The notes beneath the pieces are model-generated. The model did not search any database, was not told the origin of the DNA, and was given only the letters and a program-made list of their open reading frames with translations. 64,000 bases of DNA from Gorsachius magnificus. Lineage: Eukaryota; Chordata; Aves; Pelecaniformes; Ardeidae. The position numbers were made by a program, and so were the translations under genes. Shown here one piece after another: positions 14,901 through 25,370 of the stretch. Position 1 is the stretch's first letter. Each line of letters opens with the position of its first letter. Location of the stretch: the NCBI GenBank assembly GCA_034008185.1, contig CM067081.1:67942054-68006053 (forward strand), given 5' to 3'.

Positions 14901-17089
14901 TTTTAAACATGTACTTCCATTACCCAGCTCATAAAGTAATTATAGTATGGATTGGCCAGGCGTTGCGCAGTCGAGGAAATGTAAGGACTTAAATAAATAG
15001 CTAATTCAGAGACCGTTGTATTTATAGAGGGTGTGAACGTGCAAATTCTTCAGTACTGTGTACCCACCAGTACAAAAAGGCTGTCGTTTGGTCAGGACAA
15101 ATTATGCTCATGGTCGTTGTCAGGGAAGGAGCAGGTGCAAAGCCAGTGTGAGCGGGGCCTGTAGCAGGGTGTGGAGAGGAGCTGTCCCTTGTTTGTCACC
15201 CAGAGACGTGGGCATCATTTGTCTCAGACTGTCCGATTTCATGGATGTGCCAGGGTCTTTTCAGGAGGCGGTTCTCCTTGTCACCCTCATTCTCTTTCCC
15301 TTCTGATCCTAGATTTTCCACAACAGATGACTGAAATACTGTTTAGTCTAGAAATTTGTTCTGCATGTGAAACTCCTCTTTCAAACCAAGCGACTGATCT
15401 GTGGTGCAGGCCAAGGCTGACAAGGAGTAAACTGGTGACGTGCGGAGTGAGTGTATAGGCAGTGCGAGTAGAGCAAGCCCAGGTGGGCTCGCTGTGCGTG
15501 GCAAGTGAGTCACCTTGTGCAGGCACAGAAAGCCTGGTGTGCCCTGCATTTTGTTTACACAAAGGTCAGGTGGGCAGTATGGGTGATGTTTATCTGTGTT
15601 ATACACACGAGCCACTTTCCACATACACCAGCGGCTCAAGCTGTAGAACACTCAGAAAAATGGCTAGTTCAGAAGCAGGAAGATGGGAAAAGCAATTTGC
15701 CTCATGCTTGCCACACTACTCTTGGAATCTGGTGAAATATCTGCAACCTTGGAACCGGGTGGTGGGTCTTGGGGGCCTTTTGTCAAGCCTTAAGAAGCCA
15801 TCTCCTTTTTATTTCTTCCCATCGTGCTTCTGGTAGCTTGCTGAGTCTCTGGATTAGTCCACACTTCAAGTGCTAATTTGTTCCCTAAACAAAATAAGCA
15901 ATATCAGTCAAGTTTTTTGCAGTGGTGACTTGTTTTCCTTAGAGTATTTATCACGTAGATAAGAGTTAGGGGCTGAGTTTGCCAACTTACCTATAGAATT
16001 CGCAATGCCAAAACAGGTTTTTAGGCAGAGATAGAGCTTCTTCCTGAAGTTTGTAAGAATTAATTAGAAAATGGGGAATTTCAGGTGTAAGTAACAGTTG
16101 TGTTAGCTTTCATGCAGACTGTGAGGTACAGAGTCTGTGATGCGAAAAATTGTTTGGACCCTTTATCATAAACTTTCCAATGGGCACTGCTTGTCAGAGG
16201 ATCTGGTTTTATGCAGCTGTTTGTGATGTTGTGATGACGAATGCAAGAACAAAAGACCAGAATGACTTTAAAGTATGACGGCAACTGAAAGTTAATATAG
16301 TTTGATGTGGGACAGTTTTGGTGCTCTGCCACTGTCTTAAAACAGGCTGTTTAATGAAAATGTGCATTCCATGTTTAAATTGTGGTAAAGATTCGGGACT
16401 TGAAGTAGCAGTGCACACCCATCAATTGGTCAAGTTCAGTTGAGGATAATTTCCTAGCTGTTACCTGCTCAGCTGTTCTCTGGTTTGTCTTATTTTTTTA
16501 TGCTTCTATTTAATATTTGTCATGTACCTGCAGAGTTGCAAGTGCACAGGCTGTTGTTCTTCCCAGTTGATGTTGGTGAAGGTAGCAACATATTTCAGAG
16601 TTTTACCTGTAATACTGTGTTTGATAATTGTATGCAGTATTCCTCCTTGTTTACATAAAAAGTATCGTAGAATCTTTAATTTTTACAGCTTGCTTCTTTT
16701 ATTCAGAATGCTTGGCTCCCAAGAATAGTGTTAAAAACAAGACAGATACAAAATAGTCAATTTTCATTGCACTCCATTTTTTTCCTGGGTCTTCTGAAAT
16801 GTAAAGCGATTTAACACAAAATCTGCTTTCTTCACAAACATTCATCACTTTAAAATCCCACGTATGTACCCCACACGGGTTTCTCAGAGCGTTAACCACA
16901 TCTTCTTCCTTCTAGGATCGCCCAGCCATGCAGTTATACCAGCCAGGAGCTCGCATTCGAACACATACGGGATCTACAAGTAAAACCTATGACTGCGGTG
17001 GGAAATCCTTTGAAGATGCTCTTGATAAAAAGTATGAGGCAGATAATTCAGCTGGAGGTGGTTCTGAGAAGAGCGAAGAAGCAGAGTAA
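2810..17089 (+). CDS. UPF3A: UPF3A (regulator of nonsense transcripts 3A), 3' part of the gene, eight coding exons
   Basis: UPF3 proteins link UPF2 to the exon junction complex in nonsense-mediated mRNA decay and shuttle between nucleus and cytoplasm. Coding exons read here: 2810-2916, 4875-4973, 5069-5179, 8579-8634, 8726-8871, 10624-10784, 14251-14545 and 16916-17089. All have AG/GT borders and compatible phases. In order they give the second half of the RRM-like UPF2-binding domain ([22 protein letters not shown]), the [13 protein letters not shown] stretch, a charged coiled-coil-like region ([19 protein letters not shown]), a variable acidic/basic linker, and the exon-junction-complex-binding motif ([13 protein letters not shown]). 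About 382 residues are present; human UPF3A has 476, so roughly 90-100 N-terminal residues lie upstream of the window. [10 protein letters not shown] and AKTRELI, and the linker, fit UPF3A better than UPF3B, as does synteny with CHAMP1. Oddity: exon 8726-8871 is 146 nt where its phases demand a multiple of three. Confidence 0.96.
2917..4874 (+). other. UPF3A intron
   Basis: AT-rich intronic sequence with no recognised repeat or RNA gene. The minus-strand open frames here have no recognisable similarity. Confidence 0.8.
4875..4973 (+). CDS. UPF3A: UPF3A exon, 99 nt, phase-symmetric (alternatively skipped in human)
   Basis: Encodes [14 protein letters not shown] followed by a lysine-rich tail and AGSIED. 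Both borders are phase 1, so omission removes exactly 33 codons without shifting the frame. In human UPF3A the short isoform lacks 33 residues (about 141-173), which corresponds to this exon. The acceptor (tctcttaag) has a short pyrimidine stretch and the donor (gtaaac) is suboptimal. Confidence 0.94.
5069..5179 (+). CDS. UPF3A: UPF3A exon: post-RRM conserved segment
   Basis: Acceptor cttcacag, donor gtctgt. The frame reads [17 protein letters not shown], then [17 protein letters not shown], a closely conserved UPF3 segment between the RRM-like domain and the charged region. It is separated from the preceding exon by an intron of only 95 nt, the shortest in the visible gene. Confidence 0.95.
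5180..8578 (+). other. UPF3A intron containing a CR1 fragment
   Basis: Intronic sequence bounded by the 5069-5179 and 8579-8634 exons. It carries the minus-strand CR1 fragment at about 5841-6140; the rest shows nothing I recognise. Confidence 0.8.
5841..6140 (-). mobile_element. CR1 LINE, 3' end fragment, minus orientation
   Basis: On the + strand the element begins agaatcacagaatcattt and continues aggttggaaaaggcc, the reverse complement of the avian CR1 3' end with its short terminal repeat. The minus-strand frame 6143-5922 preserves the C-terminal ORF2 signature ([18 protein letters not shown]). It is truncated at its 5' end, as usual for CR1. The outer boundary is approximate. Confidence 0.93.
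8579..8634 (+). CDS. UPF3A: UPF3A exon: [16 protein letters not shown] segment
   Basis: Acceptor tgttttag, donor gtacgt. The 56-nt exon reads [19 protein letters not shown]. This version of the UPF3 segment matches UPF3A; UPF3B has a differing LLSFLKNKQ form. It ends in phase 0. Confidence 0.95.
8726..8871 (+). CDS. UPF3A: UPF3A exon: charged coiled-coil-like region, with a one-base frame break near 8789-8794
   Basis: Acceptor cttcag, donor gtacct. From the acceptor, the frame in phase with the upstream exon reads [19 protein letters not shown] then LRE. The conserved downstream half ([17 protein letters not shown], then ISEKEIRIK) is in another frame. The join falls at the purine run 8788-8799, and one base is missing (or two are extra). 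The exon is 146 nt although both neighbouring junctions are phase 0. Read literally, the frame stops at 8861-8863, several exon junctions before the gene end. See findings. Confidence 0.88.
8872..10623 (+). other. UPF3A intron
   Basis: AT-rich intron with nothing recognisable besides splice sites at either end. Confidence 0.8.
10624..10784 (+). CDS. UPF3A: UPF3A exon: [10 protein letters not shown] and acidic/basic linker
   Basis: Acceptor ttcttag, donor gtaagt (strong). The frame reads [19 protein letters not shown] and continues through a charged linker ending ELKEK. It ends with two bases of a lysine codon. The linker is the fast-evolving part of the family; identity rests on [10 protein letters not shown] and on phase. 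Confidence 0.93.
10785..14250 (+). other. UPF3A intron (about 3.5 kb)
   Basis: Intronic sequence with no recognised gene or repeat. Short open frames such as 11438-11232 (-) lack recognisable domains. Confidence 0.8.
14251..14545 (+). CDS. UPF3A: UPF3A exon: variable charged linker
   Basis: Acceptor atactcatag, donor gttctt. The frame reads [15 protein letters not shown], then a [15 protein letters not shown] stretch and [14 protein letters not shown], ending KKERIRNK. The human UPF3A counterpart has the same order of DKEHRD, DDGRRHRAH and RWGKG elements. The exon is 295 nt, entering in phase 2 and leaving in phase 0. Confidence 0.95.
14546..16915 (+). other. UPF3A last intron
   Basis: Intronic sequence. 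Around 15060-15830 the GC content is higher and overlapping open frames occur on both strands, but none resembles a known protein. No repeat family recognised. Confidence 0.78.
16916..17089 (+). CDS. UPF3A: UPF3A terminal coding exon with exon-junction-complex-binding motif
   Basis: Acceptor cttcctctag-type pyrimidine tract at 16900-16915. The frame opens [19 protein letters not shown], the C-terminal motif that UPF3 proteins use to contact the exon junction complex core. The R-P-A-x-Q-L-Y-x-P-G-x-R residues are all present. A glycine/serine/glutamate-rich tail runs to a TAA at 17087-17089. Confidence 0.96.
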   Translation, partial: DRPAMQLYQPGARIRTHTGSTSKTYDCGGKSFEDALDKKYEADNSAGGGSEKSEEAE

Positions 17090-18410
17090 AACAAACCGGA
17101 GAAAAGACTTGTGAAAAGGGATGAACTTAGGATTCAGTGTCACCACAAAAAAAATCCTTCGGGCTGTTTCCGAACTCCACAGGCTATTGCATCAACAAAA
17201 TTGTAATAGCTCTGCCTCTTTCTCTGCCTCTTACTTTCTGTAAAATAAAGGGAAGAGTGACTGTAGACCTATAAAGTATTTTACAGCAAAGGCATGTAGT
17301 TGCTTTTTCGCAGAAAGCAGAGGAAATGCTATTTGCCTAATTTAAAAGCAGTTGAATATTTTATCATCAGATTCACCTTGAAACAGAAAACCTCTGATAG
17401 TTTTAAAGGCGTATTTATACAAGACTTTTTCAGAAGCTATTTCACCTTTTCAGGTCTAAAGAAATGAAATGTACATTTGCATCAGTTTGAAATCTGAGGC
17501 ACTTTAAATGTATTTGGTGCATGGCATGAGGGTCACAGGACCCCTTCCTGCAAGGGGAGTTGCAGTGGGACCGGCCCTAGGAGGAAGCTCTGGGGCCAGC
17601 AGTGTTTGCAGGAGGAGGCCCAGAGTTTGCACAGTTGTGAGAAGTGTCTGTTGGTATCTGTACCTCATTGTGTTTACATTGTTTTTCAATTAACTGTAGC
17701 GTCAGATAAATGTTACTAAAGCTGCAAGTATGTTGTTAGAGAGTTTGTCATTTTCTGAGCCACTTCTGCCTTTTTTGTTTTAATGGATTCTTGTGCTTAA
17801 AACAGAAGAAAGCTAACGCAAACCTCAGCACTTAAACAATATATCTGGTTTTAATAAATTAGCTGGTTTTTATGTTTTTGACACTGACTTTGAAAAAAAA
17901 AAGTGGTTGTACAGTGATGACTTTTTATATGCTAATGTTTCATATAAGTTGTGGTTGCAGGATTTGGAAAATGTATGATACATGAACGTTCTGCAGTTCT
18001 ATTTGGTAAAAAAAATACACACACATGAATGTCAGCTGCAAACCACTATTTTGTAAGATCTAGGCCAAATTCTGCCCCTCTGATGCAGGCACACATATAT
18101 ATATGTGTGTGTGTGTGTGTCTGTGTGTGTGTATGTGTATATACCTTCCATTGGTTTCAATGATAGCCATGTGTTAACGGAAGGGCAGAACATGTTCATT
18201 TATCTTTCATGGCTGAAAATTTCTCAGTTGTCTGAAACTGAGACCTGCTTTGTCGTTGAAGTTAAATAGTAAGATATTAATTTATTTTTACATCCTCTTC
18301 GAACATTTTATTATTAAGCATAACATCTAATTGTTCTAGACTGAAAAATTATTTATTGTATTTTCCCAGATATTAAGCATTAAATAGAATAAAAGCAAAA
18401 AGATTTTGAC
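17090..18410 (+). other. UPF3A: UPF3A 3' UTR with three candidate poly(A) signals
   Basis: Follows the UPF3A stop. AATAAA hexamers lie at 17244-17249, 17853-17858 and 18388-18393, so alternative 3' ends about 0.2, 0.8 and 1.3 kb after the stop are possible. The region is AT-rich with no credible coding frame. The true end is inferred, not shown. Confidence 0.6.
18091..18143. repeat. (TG)n microsatellite with AT-rich palindromic start
   Basis: An interrupted TG run is preceded by a perfect 18-nt palindrome at 18091-18108 (acacatatatatatgtgt). It lies inside the presumed UPF3A 3' UTR. Confidence 0.95.
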
Positions 18411-20990
18411 TATGATTCTGAGACGTGATCTTCTGTGATTTTTTTCATCTGTTACTCTAGAAAATTTAAGTCAGATGCTATGCTACTTGGTATTCTTCAG
18501 AAGCAGATGAAAATACAGTTGAGAAGAATTTTAGTATCGAGCTCCGTAAGTGAGCTGCCAACTGAAATTACTTCAACCTGAAGTAAAACTGCCGTTAGAG
18601 AATCGTTTGGGCTTGGCTCCATCTAAAGTTTACCTTGTTCACTAAGTTTATCCTGACTGCAGAGGGAGGATTTTGTCTTGGCGACCCGGCTGAGCCGGGT
18701 AGCATGAGCATGGGGCAGGCTTTCCCCTCGGAGAAAGGGCTCCTCAGCTTGGGCTGAGGAGGAGGAGACTCACTGGGAAAGGTCTCCCGCAGTAGAGCTG
18801 GACGGGGCTGAGATCTTCCCAAATGCAGGTCTGCTCACAAGCGAGTATTTCCCACCCGCCTGGATGCCTGGGGGAGACTTGGGGTCCACGAGAGGGACCC
18901 GCAGTGATTTTGCACGTGGTTGAGCTTGAGATCTTTCTGCCAACGGTGGCTTTCAGGCTATTCCCCCACCTTCACCCAGGTGCCGAGGTTATGAGTACCT
19001 CTTGATAACACTGCAGGTAATTAACTAAACACAGCTTATTTAGCAGTAATTTTCCATTTGGGGCTTCTTATTTCCCACCTCTTTCAGTTACCAGAGAGTG
19101 GACGTCAAACCTCGACTCGGTGAAAACTGCCAGGCTTTGAACACCCGTGCCTGGGAGGTCAGGCAGCCGTGCCCTCGCTGACCTGCATTCCTGCAGCCCC
19201 TCCATTCACTTATTTTCGCTTTCTTGTGGACGCAGCCTCCTGCACGGGGTTGGAGAGAGAGCCTGGCCTCTGACTTCTGGACTTGCATGGAAGGAATGCA
19301 TAGGACATTCGGATTCGGACGTGGAGAGAGCAGCTCATCGGTGTCTGCACCACGGCTGCATCCCAAGAGCCTCAGCTGCCTGGCAGCTCGGCTGCGCCGC
19401 TCGAGGAACTCTTGGGACAACCTCTGTTATTCAGCAGGTACCAGCGTCGTTCCTCCTGCATCTCAGGGGGCCAGTGGAAGGTACCAGCCACCGCCAGCAG
19501 GATCCGAGCATTTCTGTAGCCACGCATCACCTGTCATGACAAGCTCAGGAGAGACAGGAGCAACGAGGCACCAGCCCAGGGCACAGGAGAGTGCTGCCTG
19601 CAGGCTCTCCACTGAAGCGTGACCCCAAGGAGGCGACAAATGCCCCCCGCCAGCAGAGAAATGCCCCGGATGAGCTGCCCCTCTCCGTGCTGACGGCCAT
19701 CTCAGGCACTTCTAGCAGGACGGAGTGTGCCTGTGGGAGCAGGGATCAGGTTTGGGATGGGGGTTTGTACAGCCCTATCTGTAGGGAAGACTGCACTCCT
19801 CACCTGACCGAGGCTCGAGGGCCGCTGCCCGCTGGAAGTGGGTGTGTACCTTGTGGTACTGCTGCAGAATACGATGGCCAAAGAAGCAGAACACATTTCC
19901 AAGTCCATGCCCCAATCTCTCCTGCGTGGGGATGCAGCAGGGCCTGAGCCTGCACCCCCCGCCGGGGTGGCCAGGCAGGAGGAGCTGCCACCTGCTCCAC
20001 GCTGGCTCTCCTACGCTCCTCCCGATGACACCAAATAAATGCAGGCTCGCAGCCTGTCTTTGTGCAAGCTCAGCGTGGCGTGAGAGCTTTAGCGCCGCAA
20101 CAGTAACTTTGTTTTGCAAATTCAACTTTGCTGTAAGTAGATACAGGATCCCTGCGGAACGGGAATTGTGTCTGGTTACATCACAGCTGGCTTTGGCGCC
20201 ATCTGTTTTCTCACTTTTAAAATACAATGCTCTACATTTAATAAAAAAAAAAAAACTTCACCAGCTCGATAGTTTCCCAGAATGTCTGTTTCTTACTGAG
20301 GCTTGAGGTCATCGACATCCAGCAATATGGAAATCACCTTGTGCATCAAACCGGAACGGGGCTCCAGTCTGTCACAACTATTGTGTTAAGGGAAACTGAT
20401 GTGGAACGTAAATATTCAGTTAGAAAACCTGCACCCGTGCCCGTCGCAGTTTTACAGAGAAGCTTATTCAGCTCCAAAACATTGTTCTGATAACTTCACG
20501 TTCAGTTTTTAAACACACTCCGCTGCTTTTGTAATTTAAAATCAAACGTCTGTAAGTTGTTTTCAGAGAGTCTTTGGAGGTCTTGGCTCACCTCCCCAGC
20601 CGTGGTAAGCCAACACTGCCCGCTGTGCTGCCTCTATTTGCAGCATTGGTCCTGAACAGCCCAAACAAAGCCATCAAATGTTAACGGGACAAAAAACACT
20701 GACTGCACACAAAATTATATTGAACATCTAAAGAAAACACCCTTAAAAAGGAAAAAAAAAAATTAAACTCATTTAGTACTTCCCCCCACCACCACCACCT
20801 GATGTAATGCAGAATGTTAAAAATCAGCGGGAATTGTGACTTGCAAGTTGGTGGAGTTCTTGGAGTCTTAAACGATGAGAAGAGAAACTTAAAATTCTCA
20901 AGTGATCATTATTTATGTGTTTCCTTTGAAACAAAGAATATGTGAAACAAACAGGAAACCTCTTGAGCCTTATCTGATAATTCCCAAGTG
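18411..20990. other. Intergenic sequence with a GC-richer patch (about 18.6-20.1 kb)
   Basis: Open frames occur on both strands between 19088 and 20306, up to 154 codons. They overlap each other in several frames, have no recognisable domain, and are in keeping with raised GC content. There is no splice-bounded conserved exon I can identify. A run of A lies near 20239-20253. Confidence 0.6.
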
Positions 20991-20994
20991 ACTT

Positions 20995-22302
20995 TAAAAG
21001 AATGCGCTCTGTCTTCTCTGCATCCGCTTGGGCTTTTCATTGAAGTTCATCAGCTGCTTGAAGATCAAATTCCCTAGAAAGGGATCCCAGCCGCTTGACT
21101 TCCCTACCCTCTAATTCCAGGCTACCGACCTCGTTATCCCAGCATCAAGCAGCCAGGTGAAAATGTGCTCGCCTGGACGATGACTGAAATCTTTTCGCAT
21201 ACCTTGCAGCTCACTCAGGGATAGGGATCAGGTGGTTACCATCTCATTTATGGGTTCTCCCTCTTCCTCCTCCTGTTCTCGTGATGGCCCTGGTTCATCT
21301 TCATCCTTTACTAAACAGGCTTATTTTCTTGTGTATTTTTTGCTCATGTATAGGGGTGACTGATACTGGCATGGGTTGGTTCTCTGCTTTAGCTGCGGTG
21401 CCTGTTGCAGGAGCTGGAGTAGCCATGATGCCTCTCGCCAGGGTTGGAGTAGCCATGGCGCCTGTCATTTTGTCATCAGATCCTGAGACCTTCTCATCCC
21501 CTTGAGGGTTCTGAAGAGTGTTGAACAGGGCTCAGTAGGCATGGGCCAGGCCTCAGCACGTTGCAGTGATTTGTGTCTCTCTGGAGTTGCCAGGGTGACG
21601 GCATACTTTTTCCAAATACTTTACTAGCTTTTCAGGACTCTGCACTTGGTCAGGGGTGAAATTCCAGAACACTGGAAGTGCCCACTGTCCTAGGTACTTG
21701 CTCATACTATTTCACACACCCTGCCACTCATAACTATCCAGCCTTGGGGCAGATCTCAGGATGATATTCTTAAATTGCTTACTAACTTTAGACAAAACCG
21801 AAACAATATTCCCAAGAAGTACCAGCAGATGTATCTTAACTACCAAAGGCTGTTCAAGATACTGAAAAGTTTCCTCCTCTTGAAGGAGGAAACATCATAG
21901 AAGAGGGTAGCGGAGGCGCCATTCTGTATTTCCTCCATAAAAAACCTCTCAGAGGAAGAGGTATAATTGCTAATTGTTTCCATGAGGTGGTACCCAAAGT
22001 ACAGTAATGGCTTCAGTATGAAACTCAAATACCAGGTTAAGCTCAAGGTCAATGTTTTAATAACAAATCTCCCAAGCAAAACATCACTGATCACTGCAGA
22101 GCACAGCAAACTGCAAAAACCAACACCAATCTATCTTTAACACGTACAGCAAAAAAAGGAGCAAGGTGCAGATCAGATAAACTAATATCGAGAAGAGATG
22201 AATCACTATTGTGACTGGTAACTATTAACAGATATAAATTCCTTAATACACTCTGGTTAATCTGTTATTATCTCAAACCCTTCGTTGGGCACGAAAAAGG
22301 AC
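20995..22302 (-). mobile_element. Truncated endogenous retrovirus internal region (leader and gag-like remnant), minus orientation
   Basis: Read on the minus strand, this follows directly from the LTR at 22303-22870. First comes a primer-binding-site-like stretch (about 22294-22280), then leader sequence, then a degraded gag-like region at about 21550-21000. That region contains short recognisable pieces typical of avian ERVL-like elements but is broken by stops and frame changes. A minus-strand frame at 22109-21840 is part of the 5' internal region. No pol, env or 3' LTR is present, so this is a dead 5' fragment that ends near 21000. Family assignment is from recognition and approximate. Confidence 0.7.
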
Positions 22303-22870
22303 GGTTGTGGTTTAACCCCAGCCAGCAACTGAGCACCACGCAGCTGCTCGCTCGCTCCCCCCACCCTGGTGGGATGGGGGAGAGAATTGGAAGAGTAAAA
22401 GTGAGAAAAACTTGTGGGTTGAGATAAGAACAATGTAATAATGGAAATAAAAATAAAGTAAAATAGTAGTAGTAGTAATAATAATACCATTAATAATAAT
22501 AATATACAAAACAAGTGATAGACAATACAATTGCTCACCACCTGCTGACCGATGCCCAGCCTGTCCCTGAGCAGCAATCGCGTCCCCCCAGCCAACTCCC
22601 CCCACTTTATAAACTGAGCATGACATCATATGGTCTGGAACAGCCCCTTGGCCAGTTGGGGTCATCTGTCCTGGCTGTGCCCCCTCCCAGCTTCTTGTGC
22701 ACCTGGCAGAGCAGGGGAAGCTGAAAAGTCCTTGACTTAGTGTAAGCCCTGCTTAGCAACAACTAAACCATCGGTGTGTTAGCAACATTCTTCTTGTACT
22801 AAATCCAAAACACAGCACTGTGCCAGCTACTGGGAAGAAAATTAACTCTATCCCAGCCAAAACCAGGACA
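22303..22870 (-). mobile_element. Endogenous retrovirus 5' LTR, minus orientation
   Basis: On the + strand this runs from ggttgtggtttaacccc to agccaaaaccaggaca. Reverse-complemented, it starts TGTCCTGGTTTTGGC and ends in the GGGGTTAAACC motif of a common avian LTR family. A promoter-like tataaac lies on the minus strand near 22600, and an AT-rich trinucleotide block at about 22435-22512. The same family appears in plus orientation at 29844-30413. Flanking 4-5 nt do not match (ggac versus ctac), as expected if the 3' part of the provirus was lost. Confidence 0.85.
22435..22512. repeat. AT-rich (AAT/AGT)n block inside the LTR
   Basis: Repeated AGT then AAT triplets on the + strand within the minus-strand LTR. 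The plus-strand LTR at 29844-30413 lacks the equivalent block, so it is a variable segment of the family. Confidence 0.85.
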
Positions 22871-24640
22871 CTACCTAAGGTTTTTCAGCCATGACTTACA
22901 CTTCTAGATTGGGCATGTGAGAGGAAGAGCTCTGACTCTAGGAGAAGGCAAAGGGGGGATTACCTTCCTACTCCTGCCTCTCCTCCTCTGTGACAACCCC
23001 AAGATTGCTTGGGAGAAAGCTACCGCCTTGAGACAAGGAAGCAAGAAGAAGCTGTGGGAGTTGGTTAAAGCAGCTCAGCAGTGACCGAGACTCCTTCTCT
23101 GCTGCCAGGGTGCTGGGACCTCGCTGGAGCAGGGGTGGCTCTCACCCCACCTGAGCTTTACAGACCTCACTGAAGTCTTTCTGGGATGTTCTGCAGCAGT
23201 GACATGCTGCGGCAGCATCATGTCATGGAGATTGGAGAGAACGATGCCATAGAAACCCTATACATAACAGTATAGGTTATTCCTTAACAAGATAATGTTG
23301 ACTAGATGAGACTATTTAATTTTTATATGTTGGAAAACAGAAAAAATGGCCATTGTCTTGTAAAGGCCCTTGTGATTGTCTCCTTCTGTGCCCCCATTTA
23401 GTGTTCAGCCCTGGTTGCTACATTACAAGCACAAAGTTGCCACATGTAATGTACCGATTTTCCACAGCAAATAGACATTTTTCCATCCATAGACTTGTTT
23501 TACTTATTCTTTACAGACATTAACCACTTTTCATGTGTTTGTGCACCAGTGCTCCTGCTCTCACCGGCCACCCGCAGGCGCACGGAGACAGGCACACAGC
23601 AACTTGTTCTTTTAGACCTCCGTTGCATCATACACTTACACATCTGCGTGCACGCACACGCACACAGGGGGATGCACACATTTTAAAATACAAAATACTA
23701 CAGATTTTCCTTGCAGACCTGCCAGTTGAAAAACATTACTGTCTCCACCATACAGGGTAAACAAAGACAAGTTCCCTGTCCCATTCAGAAAATTAAAATG
23801 GGAGACACAAACAGCTGATGCTGTCACCGAGCGCACCCCGTTAGTTCAGCTGCACGGATGCTATCAAGCCCTCTCTGCTTTCTGTTTCTTTTCTTACGTT
23901 GTCCTGCGCTGAGCTCTCTCCCCGGACACAGCTGACCAACCTGCATTAGCAGACGCCGCAGTACGTGACCCCCTGGCCCATGTGAAGCACAGACAAGAAG
24001 CCTGAGACCCACTGAAGCCCCCAGCCTTGTCTCCCCTAGGAGGCGAGGCTCCTGAGAACCCCCAGACAACTCTGTGCTGCCCCTTCCCTTCCTGCCACAC
24101 GGCCTCACTTGCTGCCCCGCGCTGGAGGATGTACAGCAGGCCAGCGAAGACCTGGGTGCATCTGACCTCCTCTCTGACAAGGGGCATCAGAAGGCTAGGG
24201 CTGGGCTGGACAAGCACACAGGTTGTCCTCCCATATTGTAGCAATTTCTCTTCCAGAGACATACTGAAACAAGGTAGTATATTTGCGTTTAATAGCCCTC
24301 AATACATTTTTTTGCATGAGTTAACATAAGCACTTTTTGTATCCAAAGAAAACCCCGCAATTGAAATACCCTCTGGCAAGGGGTCCCGTGGGTTTGACAG
24401 GTGCTGTGTGGGAAGACCTACCCTCTTCTGTCTCATCCAACTTGCCTCCCGCTCGTTTTGTTTGACATCCCCTTGTTCCTTCAGTGGAGGTAATTATCGT
24501 GTCCTCTCACACCACTTGCTCCATGTCACAGTCAGCTCCTTTTCCTAAAATGTCCTCACATCCAACTTGCTTATTGACAGCGAACAGGAAGTGATTAATT
24601 CCCTAAGATGGATCAATACCTCCAAGCTGGTTATAATACA
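22871..24640. other. Intergenic sequence, nothing recognised
   Basis: Unique-looking intergenic DNA. Open frames on both strands at 23495-24329 lack recognisable domains. A short CA/GC-rich stretch occurs near 23620-23680. Confidence 0.65.
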
Positions 24641-24644
24641 ATGC

Positions 24645-25370
24645 TAAGGCTAGGACTGTATTTTATTCCTACTTACATTTGGACTTTTTCTGTGATTTTA
24701 TCATTCATTACCGTGATGGCCTACTGCAGCTCTTCAAGCTCACTTTCATTCCTATTGCCCTGAATAATATAATGTCATTGGCAGACTTCGTCACCTGACC
24801 ACCCCACCGCCTGTTCCAAATCAGTTAGGAACACACTGCCAGCGCAGATCCCCCTCCATTTCAGAAAACCGGCCATTTACTCCTCTTGACACCAGTTTTT
24901 GTACCTCTGTGGGACCTTCCCTGTTGTCTCATACTGACTCAGCTTCTTTACAAGCCTTTGGTGAGACACCTTATTGAATATCAGTTGTAAATCTAAGTGG
25001 ACAAACTTGATCCTTCTTACTCACTTTTTGTATCTTTAAAAGATGTCTACTGATCTTCCTCTTGCAAAAGATACATTGACTCCTTCCTGATATCCCACAT
25101 ATGCCTCTATTTTTATTCTGTTATAGTCTGAGGTATTTTTTAATCTGCCTGGTAGATGTCCACATCAGATCTACTGGTCTGAAATCTCTAGATCCCCGCG
25201 AAATTCTTTTTAAGAACTGGTGTCAGATTATCCACCCGTTGTCTTTCCCAATTCCAGACTCAGCTTAAAGTCAAAGATCCAGTTTACGTTTCAGCCATTT
25301 CAGTCTTTTATAGAAGCTCCTGAATGAATATTATCTGGTTCTGGAAATATGTTTAATTTTTCTCTTTTTT
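24645..25370 (-). mobile_element. Ancient L3/CR1-like LINE ORF2 fragment, minus orientation
   Basis: The + strand carries landmarks, in the correct order, that I recognise from reverse-complemented L3/CR1-type LINEs of amniotes: a caaatcagttaggaacac block, gcctttggtgagacacctt, a cattgactccttcctga block, actggtctgaaatctctag followed by atccccgcgaaattctttt, and finally gaatgaatattatctggtt. Many indels and stops show it is old. It ends near a T run at 25364-25380. Boundaries are approximate. Confidence 0.72.
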
